Shown here: positions 27,576 to 36,367 of the stretch, in pieces | Position numbering within the stretch: the stretch's first letter is position 1 | Layout: each line of letters begins with the position of its first letter | Assembly: GCF_001422365.1 (NCBI RefSeq) | Contig: NZ_LMMT01000039.1 | Location: 271,503 to 307,869 of the forward strand | Length of the DNA: 36,367 nucleotides | Source of the DNA: Pseudorhodoferax sp. Leaf265 | GTDB lineage: Bacteria; Pseudomonadota; Gammaproteobacteria; Burkholderiales; Burkholderiaceae_C | Direction: 5' to 3' | Position numbers and translations under genes: made by a program | Notes under the pieces: model-generated | Told to the model about the DNA's origin: nothing | What the model saw: the letters and a program-made list of their open reading frames with translations, nothing else | Database searches by the model: none

Positions 27576-28556
27576 TGAGTCCGAGCGCTGCACGCATCGG
27601 CTGGGCCGTCCTGTTCGCGGCCGGCCTGGCGTTCCCCCTGCTGGCCCGCAACGACTACCACCTCACGGTGATGTCGACCGCCTACATCTTCGCGCTGGCC
27701 ACCCTGGGCCTGAACCTCATCGTGGGCTACACGGGCCAGTTCAACCTGGCCCACAGCGGCTTCATGGCGGTCGGTGCCTACACCGTGGGCATCCTGACGG
27801 TCGACCACCAGGTGCCGTTCTGGATCGCGTTTGCGCTGTCGGGTGTCTTCGCCACCGTGCTGGGCTTCTTCGTCGGCATCGTGTCGCTGCGGCTGAAGGG
27901 GCACTTCTTCTCGATCTTCACGATGTCGGTGGGCTACATCATGTTCCTCGTCATCGAGAAGTGGGACAGCCTGACGCACGGCCCGGTCGGCATCATCGGC
28001 ATCCCGGTGCCCTCGCCGATCGGCCCGCTGCGCTTCGAGACGCCGCTGTCGCTGTACTACCTCGTGTTCGCCGTGCTCATGGTGGGCGTCTGGCTGATGC
28101 ACCGCATCACGCGCTCGCTGCTCGGACGCTCGTTCATGGCCATCCGCAACAGCGACGCGCTGGCCGAGTCGATCGGCATCAACCTGATGCGCACCAAGCT
28201 GCTGGCCTTCATGCTGTCGGTGTTCTACGCGGGCATGGCCGGCGGGCTCTACGCCGGCTTCGTGCGCTTCCTGGGGCCGGGCCTGGCGGGTGTGGAGACC
28301 ACCTTCGACATGACGGTATCGATGATCGTCGGTGGCCTGGGCACTCTGCTCGGGCCGCTGGTCGGCGCCATCATGATGCCCTGGCTTGCGCAGTACCTGC
28401 AGTTCCTGCAGGAGTACCGCTTCATCGTGTTCGGGCCCATCCTGATCCTGCTGGTGATCTTCGTGCCGCACGGCATCGTCGGCAGCTTCCTGGCCTGGCG
28501 CGTGCGCCGCGCCGCGGCGCAGCGCGCGCCGGCTGCGTCGGTTGGAGGAGATCGCC

Positions 28557-28564
<8 letters not shown>
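27575..28564 (+). CDS. livM: Branched-chain amino acid-type ABC importer permease LivM
   Basis: A 329-residue permease, the LivM partner of the channel, with about ten hydrophobic segments. Diagnostic stretches are TLGLNLIVGYTGQFNLAHSG, GAYTVGIL, LRLKGHFFSIFTMSVGY and the C-terminal GLGTLLGPLVGAIMM. The start ATG at 27575 overlaps the livH stop, and the end overlaps the livG start by eight bases, so livH, livM and livG should be translated as a coupled unit. The C-terminal tail after IVGSFLAWRVRR is short and basic, with an Ala-rich end. Confidence 0.94.
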
Positions 28565-29337
<773 letters not shown>

Positions 29338-29351
<14 letters not shown>

Positions 29352-30045
29352 CCAGGTCAGCCTCAACTACGGCAGCTTTCGTGCGCTGGACGGCGTGAGC
29401 CTGCATGCGCGCGAGGGCGAACTCGTGGTGCTGCTGGGGGCAAACGGCGCCGGCAAGAGTTCGATCTTCCTGACCGCCAGCGGCCTGCACAAGGCAGCCG
29501 GCGGCAGCATCCAATTCAAGGGCCAGGAACTCGTCGGCATGAAGCCGTCGCAGATCGTCGCGTCCGGCGTGGTGCAGTGTCCGGAGGGACGCAAGCTGTT
29601 CCCGCAGATGTCGGTGCTGAAGAACCTCACACTGGGCGCCTATGTGCACCGCGGCGACCGTGCCGGCAACCAGAAGATCCTGGACGAGGTGCTGGGGATG
29701 TTTCCCATCCTCGCCGAGAAGAAGGACGATCCGGCCGGCTCCCTGAGCGGTGGCCAGCAGCAGATGGTGGCCATCGGCCGCGCGCTGATGGGCCGGCCCA
29801 AGGCGTTGCTGCTGGACGAACCCTCGCTCGGCCTCGCGCCCCTGGTGGTCAAGATGGTGTTCGAGGTCATCCAGCGCATCAACCAGGCCGGCACCACGGT
29901 GCTGCTGGCCGAGCAGAACGCGTTCGCGGCACTGCGCATCGCGCACCGCGCCTACGTGCTGGAGCGTGGGCGCATCGTGCTCGAAGGCGACCGCGACAGC
30001 CTGCTCAACAACGAAGCCGTGCGGCGCGCCTACATCGGTGCCTGA
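29338..30045 (+). CDS. livF: Branched-chain amino acid-type ABC importer ATPase LivF
   Basis: A 235-residue ABC ATPase, the second nucleotide-binding subunit. Walker A GANGAGKS is at 34-41, signature LSGGQQQM, and Walker [13 protein letters not shown] is typical of LivF. The ATG at 29338 lies inside the end of livG with a CCACCTGGAG leader, indicating coupled translation. It has a canonical signature, so in the LivG/LivF pair one composite ATP site would be fully standard and the other not. It is followed by a 33-nt gap with a run of seven T before the binding-protein gene. Confidence 0.94.
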
Positions 30046-30078
30046 GCGTCTATTTTTTTACACACGAAGGAGACTGCC

Positions 30079-31236
30079 ATGCGTTTGCACCCCACCCGTC
30101 TTGCCACCGCACTTGCTACTGGGCTGGTGCTCAGCGCCCCTGCCTGGGCGCAGGAGGTCGTGAAGATCGGCTTCTCGGGCCCCTTGAGCGGCGGCGCTGC
30201 CCTGTACGGCAAGAACGTGCTGGACGGCATGAACATGGCCGTGGACGAGATCAATGCCGCAGGCTTCGAGGTGGCCGGCAAGAAGTACAAGCTGGAGATC
30301 GCCGCGCTGGACGACAAGTACAACCCGTCGGAGACCGCCATCAACGCGCAGCGCCTCGTGCAGGAGAGCAAGACGCCGGCCATCCTCGTGCCGCACTCGG
30401 GCGGCATCTACGCGCTGCAGACCAACAACGAAGCGCAGAAGTACCTGGTGCTGGCCTACAGCAGCACGCCGCAGATCACCGCCCGCGGCAACAAGCTGAC
30501 CTTGCGGATTCCGCCGGACTTCACGTCCTACATCGAGCCCTTCATCCACTACACGACCAAGAAGTTCGGCAAGAACGTGGCCATCGCCGATGCCGACCAC
30601 GACTACGCCAAGGCCTGGAACGCTGCGTTCAAGCCCCTGCTCGAGAAGACCGGCGGCAAGGTGGTGGCCGACAACCCCATGAGCTACACGCGGGCGACGG
30701 ACTTCTACAGCGGTGTCAGCCGCGCGCTGGCCGGCAAGCCCGACGTGCTGTTCATCGGCGGGCCCTCGGAGCCGACCGGTCTCGTGGTCAAGCAGGCCCG
30801 CGAACTCGGCTTCAAGGGCGGCTTCATCCTGATCGACCAGGCCAAGCTGGACGAGGTGGCCAAGGTCAGCGGCGGCTACGCCTCGCTCAACGGTGCCATC
30901 GGCGTGCTGCCCGTGATGGAAGACAAGCTGCCCGAGTCGGTCGCGTTCGTGCAGCGCTTCCAGAAGCTCTACCCGAACCGGCTCGTGACCTCGGAGACCT
31001 CGCTCAACTACAGCGCCGTCCATGCCACCGCCCTGGCCATGAAGCTGGCCGGCAGCGTGACCGACGCCACGGCCATCCGCGCCAAGCTCAGCGAGGCCTT
31101 CAAGACCATGCCGCGCAGGGAGAACATGTTCGGGGTGTCGGGGGTTGATGCCACGGGCAGCTCGGAGGCGGATGGGCGGGCAGCGGTGGTGGAGGACGGG
31201 AAGATCCGGGAGGTTTTGTTGAATTCGCTGAAGTAG
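30079..31236 (+). CDS. Periplasmic substrate-binding protein of the Liv-type importer (LivK/HAAT family)
   Basis: A 385-residue type I periplasmic binding protein. Residues 1-24 form a Sec signal peptide with likely cleavage after APAWA, and the mature protein starts QEVVKIGFSGPLSGG, typical of the leucine/HAAT-binding family. The strong GAAGGAGACTGCC leader supports the ATG at 30079. It is the last gene of the liv set. The leader is stronger than those inside livHMGF, fitting the higher amount of binding protein usually needed. The ligand cannot be named: relatives bind branched-chain amino acids, amides, benzoates and other acids. The neighbouring amidohydrolase points to a non-amino-acid ligand. 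Confidence 0.94.
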   Translation: MRLHPTRLATALATGLVLSAPAWAQEVVKIGFSGPLSGGAALYGKNVLDGMNMAVDEINAAGFEVAGKKYKLEIAALDDKYNPSETAINAQRLVQESKTPAILVPHSGGIYALQTNNEAQKYLVLAYSSTPQITARGNKLTLRIPPDFTSYIEPFIHYTTKKFGKNVAIADADHDYAKAWNAAFKPLLEKTGGKVVADNPMSYTRATDFYSGVSRALAGKPDVLFIGGPSEPTGLVVKQARELGFKGGFILIDQAKLDEVAKVSGGYASLNGAIGVLPVMEDKLPESVAFVQRFQKLYPNRLVTSETSLNYSAVHATALAMKLAGSVTDATAIRAKLSEAFKTMPRRENMFGVSGVDATGSSEADGRAAVVEDGKIREVLLNSLK

Positions 31237-31288
31237 GTGGGCTGGCCTGGCAGGGGAAGATGGCTGCGACCACGGGGCCGCAGTCCGG

Positions 31289-31385
31289 CAGCGTGACGCG
31301 ATCTTCAGCTTTTGTCAGCACGACATCGCCGGGATCGTGCGTTGCCCTGTGTGAGCTACTGGAACATGATGAAAAACAAGGGCTT
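31289..31385 (+). pseudogene. Decayed fragment of a second amidohydrolase-2 gene
   Basis: The 216-nt gap after the binding-protein gene contains a gene remnant. Bases 31289-31347 align without gaps to 26301-26359 of the intact amidohydrolase gene, with about 12 differences in 59 bases by eye. They encode QRDAIFS, then HDI, then a CP end. The next bases, 31348-31376, match 26553-26581 (VSYWN then MK). The 193 bases between these parts in the intact gene are missing. In the intact gene both edges of the missing piece carry CGCTGCCC (26352-26359 and 26545-26552); the fragment has one copy, CGTTGCCC, at 31340-31347. The deletion shifts the frame, and no start, metal site or full barrel remains. 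Confidence 0.8.
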
Positions 31386-31452
31386 CGGTGTGTTCCGGTG
31401 CGGTTCGTCTCTTCGCCCGCGAGTCATCGTCAACACTTGAAGGCGTAAGCGC

Positions 31453-31875
31453 ATGCACAGCATCGTTCCGTATGAGGACCGTGTCCACCGACAGGCTGTC
31501 GTCGACCTTTGGGCAGTAGCGTTTGGGTCAGGTATAGGTCACAACGAACCTCGGCTCAGCATCGACAAGAAGCTGGCAGTCAACGATGGGCTGTTCTTCG
31601 TGGCAACGGTTGGCGGACGCGTCGTGGGAACGACTTTGGCCGGGTACGACGGCCACCGGGGTTGGCTCTATTCGGTTGCTGTTGACCCCGCTTTTCGGCG
31701 ATCCAAGGTCGGCGCAGAGCTTGTACGACATGCGGAGCGTGCCCTGGTTTCACGCGGCTGTATGAAGGTCAACTTGCAGGTGGTCGGCAGCAACACGGGA
31801 GTTGTGCCGTTTTACGAATCGCTGGGCTATCTTGTGGAGGATCGCATCAGCATGGGACGGCGCGTCGATGGTTAG
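31453..31875 (+). CDS. GNAT-family N-acetyltransferase, YpeA-like
   Basis: A 140-residue GNAT protein. The acetyl-CoA-binding core is visible as LYSVAVDPAFRRSKVGAELVRHAE, where the usual RGxGxG loop is the variant RRSKVG, followed by NLQVVGSNTGVVPFYESLGY. It most resembles small YpeA-type acetyltransferases acting on an amine of unknown identity. The base composition is clearly less GC-rich than the neighbours, with many A- and T-ending codons, pointing to later acquisition. The leader TGAAGGCGTAAGCGC gives only a modest ribosome binding site. It stands alone between the decayed amidohydrolase and the AraC gene. Confidence 0.88.
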   Translation: MHSIVPYEDRVHRQAVVDLWAVAFGSGIGHNEPRLSIDKKLAVNDGLFFVATVGGRVVGTTLAGYDGHRGWLYSVAVDPAFRRSKVGAELVRHAERALVSRGCMKVNLQVVGSNTGVVPFYESLGYLVEDRISMGRRVDG

Positions 31876-32050
31876 CCTTGCGGGGGGCTAGCTGCTTCGC
31901 AGCGCCGAGCGACTGTCTTCGGCCAAAACCCGACGTTTGGGTGAAGCATCCTCTGCTCGGAATCAAGTTTCATCAGCGCGAGCGAAAGCACGCTTGAAAC
32001 ATCGACTTCCCTTCCTGGCGGCGGATGGGTGTCGTGGCCAATGCTGCAAC
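31876..32050. other. Intergenic stretch, no gene seen
   Basis: These 175 bases lie between the acetyltransferase and the convergent AraC gene. A short hairpin GCTGC-TTC-GCAGC starts around 31890, and CCAAA/TTTGG flank an 8-nt spacer further on; neither is followed by a T run, so I do not call a terminator. Composition is like that of the acetyltransferase gene rather than the GC-rich catabolic block. Confidence 0.5.
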
Positions 32051-32965
32051 TTACGCGACAGGCGGGCCGTCCCGTGCGTAGCGGCTGGGCGATTGCCCGA
32101 CGTGCCGGGTGAACGCGACGCTGAAGGTGCTCGTCGAGCCATACCCCACGCGCTCGCTCACGGTGGCGACCGCCATGCGTTCGTGACGCAGCAGGCTCTT
32201 GGCGATCTCCATGCGCCAGCGCAGCAGGTAGTCCATCGGCGGGGCGCCGACCGTGCGGGTGAACCGGTTGAAGAACGCCGAACGGGACAGGGCGGCGATT
32301 TCCGCCAGCTGCGCCACGGTCCAGGCGCGTGTCACGTCCGCATGCATCTGCTCGAGTGCCGGTGCCAGGCGCGTGTCGCCCAATCCGCGTAGCAGGCCGG
32401 GTGGCGCGGCGCCGGCCGTGGTCCAGCGCATCGCTTCGATGAGCAGCACGCCGATCAGGTGCGACAGCACGAGCTCCTTGCCCGGTCGCGGGTCTTCGTA
32501 CTCATCGCCCACCATCCGCACGAGCTGCGCCAGTCGTTGCGAACCCTTTACATGGACCACCTGCGGCAGCAGGGTGACGAGCAGCTTGGGGTCCGCGCCG
32601 TCGAACAGGAAGGCGCCGCCCAGCGAACGCATGTCTGGCTCGCCCGCCATGTCGCCGTGGCGCCGCTCGCCCTCGCCACCGGGCACAACCTTGGGATCGA
32701 TATGAACCATCGGGGCCGGGCCGAAGCTGGAGAGGGTGAAGGGCGGGGTCGACGGCAACAGCACAAAGTCGCCGACGCTGAGCGTCACCGGTTCGTGCCC
32801 GTCGACCGCCAACAGGCAGTGGCCCTCCAACATGATGCAGAAGCTGGGCTGGCCGTATTCGGCATAACGTACCGCCCAGTCCCCCTTGCCGCTGATGAGG
32901 TTGGCAAAGACGGCGCGCGGCTTCAGCAGCCGGACGACTTCAGTGAGCGGATCGCCCATGCTCAT
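32051..32965 (-). CDS. AraC-family transcriptional regulator with N-terminal cupin domain
   Basis: A 304-residue regulator. The N-terminal half is a cupin-type sensing domain of the AraC_binding_2/cupin_6 kind, with CIMLEGHCLLAVDG and LSVGDFVLLPS. The C-terminal 100 residues hold the AraC double helix-turn-helix: WTVAQLAEIAALSRSAFFNRF, then VSERVGYGSTSTFSVAFTRHVGQSPSRY. The start is ATG 32965, with Met3 as alternative. It is divergent from the SDR gene at 33075, and this AraC-SDR arrangement is common: the regulator probably controls the SDR gene and senses an aromatic or aldehyde-like compound. The effector is not readable from the sequence. Confidence 0.92.
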   Translation of the reverse strand: MSMGDPLTEVVRLLKPRAVFANLISGKGDWAVRYAEYGQPSFCIMLEGHCLLAVDGHEPVTLSVGDFVLLPSTPPFTLSSFGPAPMVHIDPKVVPGGEGERRHGDMAGEPDMRSLGGAFLFDGADPKLLVTLLPQVVHVKGSQRLAQLVRMVGDEYEDPRPGKELVLSHLIGVLLIEAMRWTTAGAAPPGLLRGLGDTRLAPALEQMHADVTRAWTVAQLAEIAALSRSAFFNRFTRTVGAPPMDYLLRWRMEIAKSLLRHERMAVATVSERVGYGSTSTFSVAFTRHVGQSPSRYARDGPPVA

Positions 32966-32988
32966 ACGCGATGGATTGGACGTTGGCT

Positions 32989-33017
32989 AAAAAAGAAGGG
33001 ATTCTTTCAGGTTTCAA
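32989..33017 (-). promoter_or_regulatory. Candidate promoter for the AraC gene
   Basis: On the minus strand TTGAAA (33012-33017) is followed after 17 nt by TTTTTT (32989-32994), a good -35 with a weak -10, in the only AT-rich part of the 109-nt divergent region. On the plus strand the same stretch holds the direct repeat TTTCAGG-TTTCAAG, a possible AraC half-site pair upstream of the SDR gene. Assigned by eye only. Confidence 0.3.
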
Positions 33018-33074
33018 GTCCGGTTTGGTGTGGATACCGTGAGGACTCCACTCAGCACTCCACAAGGACCGCAC

Positions 33075-33818
33075 ATGAAAACCGTACTGATCACCGGCTG
33101 CTCCTCGGGCTATGGCCTGGAAACTGCCCGCCACTTCCTCGCCCAGGGCTGGAATGTCATCGCTACCATGCGGACGCCACGCGAAGCGCTCCTGCCGAGG
33201 TCGGACCGATTGCGCCTGCTGGCGCTCGACGTGACCAAGCCCGGCAGCATTGCCGCGGCCATCGAAGCCGCAGGCCCCATCGATGTGCTGGTCAACAACG
33301 CCGGGATCGGCGTCGTCGGCGCCTTCGAGGCAACGTCGATGGCGCTGGCGCGGGAAGTGTTCGAGACCAACACCTTCGGCGTCATGGCCATGATGCAGGC
33401 CGTCATCCCACAGTTCCGGGAGCGTCGCACGGGCGTCATCGTCAACGTGACCTCCAGCGTCACCCTGGCGGCCATGCCGCTCGCCGGCGTGTACACGGCC
33501 AGCAAGACCGCCATCACCGGCCTGACCGGCTCGGTGGCTCTGGAACTCGCGGCCTTCGATGTGCGCGTCAAGCTAGTCGAGCCGGGGTATGCCCCCACGA
33601 CCCGCTTTGCCGAGAACGGCGCCGCGCGCATCCAGGGCCTGATCCCGGAGGCCTACATGCCCTTCGCAGGCCCGATCTTCGCGGCCTTTGCTCAACCGGC
33701 GGCCGTCACCACCGAGCAGGATGTGGCGGAGGTGGTCTGGCAGGCTGCCAACGACCGATCCGAGCGGCTGCGCTTCGCGGCAGGGGCTGACGCTATCGCC
33801 TTGGCTGACGCCACCTGA
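33075..33818 (+). CDS. Short-chain dehydrogenase/reductase, divergent from AraC regulator
   Basis: A 247-residue classical SDR. The cofactor loop is TGCSSGYG at 7-14, followed by NNAGIG and the catalytic YTASK with Tyr140 and Lys144. It should be an NAD(P)(H)-dependent oxidoreductase of the large SSGYG group often annotated as acting on aldehydes or ketones. The start ATG 33075 has AAGGACC just upstream and gives the usual N-terminus MKTVLITG; a GTG at 33030 in the same frame would add 15 residues not typical of the family. It is single and convergent with the FadB/FadJ-type gene, and probably controlled by the adjacent AraC protein. Confidence 0.92.
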   Translation: MKTVLITGCSSGYGLETARHFLAQGWNVIATMRTPREALLPRSDRLRLLALDVTKPGSIAAAIEAAGPIDVLVNNAGIGVVGAFEATSMALAREVFETNTFGVMAMMQAVIPQFRERRTGVIVNVTSSVTLAAMPLAGVYTASKTAITGLTGSVALELAAFDVRVKLVEPGYAPTTRFAENGAARIQGLIPEAYMPFAGPIFAAFAQPAAVTTEQDVAEVVWQAANDRSERLRFAAGADAIALADAT

Positions 33819-33910
33819 ATCGAAAGGCGGCGGGGATGCTTGTCCACGGCGTTGAATCCTTCGCTCATCACTGAGGGACTGCTTCAGAGCAGACCGTACA
33901 GCCGCTTCGG

Positions 33911-33945
33911 GCGGCGGATTCAACCGGTCGACGCCGATCCGCCGC
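33911..33945. repeat. Inverted repeat in the convergent intergenic region
   Basis: A perfect 9-bp stem, GCGGCGGAT (33911-33919) and ATCCGCCGC (33937-33945), around a 17-nt loop, in the 185-nt gap between the convergent SDR and FadB/FadJ-type genes. It could act as a bidirectional transcription barrier, but neither side carries a T run. Nothing else is recognisable in the gap. Confidence 0.4.
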
Positions 33946-34003
33946 AACCAGTCTCAGGCGGCCTCGCGCATTGGCCAGCAGCACAGCAGCGTCGGCGCCG
34001 TTC

Positions 34004-36094
<2,091 letters not shown>

Positions 36095-36154
36095 GGGATG
36101 TCTCCGAAGTGGGTTGTCGTTTCAGTGATCGATGGGCGGTGACGGAAGGGACGG

Positions 36155-36367
36155 GGCCGAGCGCAGCGATGGCCCGAGTCGGTTCCCGCTTCCCGGGGCC
36201 CCTGTTCCCACGCCGAGGAGCGCAGTGGCCTGGGTGGCGCGGGGAACCTCGCGCTTTGTGATCTGACTCATTGCACTTGTTCGAGCTGAACGAACGCAGT
36301 GAGTGGTGCGAGTTGTGCAATGCGCCCAGGCCGCGAGCACCGCAGGTTGCCCGGAGCGCGGACCGGG
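36155..36367. repeat. Large palindromic intergenic repeat, copy C (right part beyond window)
   Basis: From GGCCGAGCGCAGCGATGGCC at 36155 to the window end, the sequence matches the reverse complement of the right arm of copy A almost base for base, through CACGCCGAGGAGCGCAGTGG, TGACTCATTG and the GCGAGCACCGCAGGTTG block. Only the left arm is present; the internal hairpins would lie beyond the window. The first 60 bases upstream of the FadB/FadJ-type gene (36095-36154) hold only its ribosome binding site and no visible strong promoter. Confidence 0.85.

Noticed and set aside
30021-30058. Rho-independent terminator between livF and the binding-protein gene, from the T run at 30052-30058
   Set aside because: Only a 5-bp stem with a wobble pair lies upstream, ten bases away from the T run. 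Too weak to call, though partial attenuation is possible.
31260-31448. A 62-codon open frame after the binding-protein gene
   Set aside because: It runs in a different frame across the decayed amidohydrolase fragment and has no family resemblance or good ribosome binding site.
33819-34003. Possible transposon end or terminator in the convergent gap
   Set aside because: A 9-bp inverted repeat is present, but there is no T run, no target duplication and no transposase remnant that I can recognise.

Overview
The window reads as chromosomal DNA of a GC-rich betaproteobacterium. Comamonadaceae (the Acidovorax, Variovorax, Delftia and Comamonas group) is the best guess. This rests on the high G+C third codon positions, the AGGAGACA-type ribosome binding sites, the density of CoA-dependent catabolic genes with periplasmic-binding-protein transporters, and a long palindromic intergenic repeat of a kind I associate with that family. 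No rRNA, tRNA, CRISPR array, intact insertion sequence or phage gene was seen.

Layout. A partial palindromic repeat (copy A, 1-540) is followed by a plus-strand block: a fused two-domain peptide-type ABC ATPase, an SDR dehydrogenase, two tandem acyl-CoA dehydrogenases, and a MoxR ATPase / VWA (CoxE-like) pair (587-8021). A complete repeat (copy B, 8045-8713) separates this from a compact acyl-CoA operon (8737-14711): an ACAD10/11-type kinase, a hydratase-2 (MaoC) protein, an atypical crotonase, an acyl-CoA synthetase and a MATE exporter. A minus-strand biotin carrier protein (14719-14940) is divergent from a GntR/FCD regulator (15084-15923), with the palindrome TTGTTAACAA between them. The regulator heads a nearly gapless plus-strand run to 31236: a complete Dpp/Opp-type transporter, an acyl-CoA carboxyltransferase, a double-domain CoA transferase, an amidohydrolase and a livHMGF plus binding-protein set. 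Then come a decayed amidohydrolase fragment, a lower-GC GNAT acetyltransferase, a divergent AraC regulator / SDR pair, a minus-strand bifunctional FadB/FadJ-type beta-oxidation enzyme (34004-36094), and the left part of a third repeat (copy C, from 36155).

How the genes fit together. Most of the window looks like machinery to import carboxylic acids or amides, activate them with CoA (synthetase, CoA transferase), and degrade them (acyl-CoA dehydrogenases, hydratases, 3-hydroxyacyl-CoA dehydrogenase, carboxylation). The substrate cannot be read from the sequence. The kinase next to acyl-CoA dehydrogenases and an SDR recalls the known phosphorylation route for 4-hydroxyacyl-CoA. The lone biotin carrier and the carboxyltransferase, on the two sides of one putative GntR operator, may be two parts of one carboxylase whose biotin carboxylase lies elsewhere.

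Most noteworthy: a nested palindromic repeat whose hairpin arms change together between copies; a decayed second amidohydrolase whose internal deletion falls exactly at an 8-bp direct repeat; a repeat-like spacer between two ABC ATPase genes that stays open and is joined to both by overlapping stop and start codons; and a crotonase lacking both usual catalytic glutamates.
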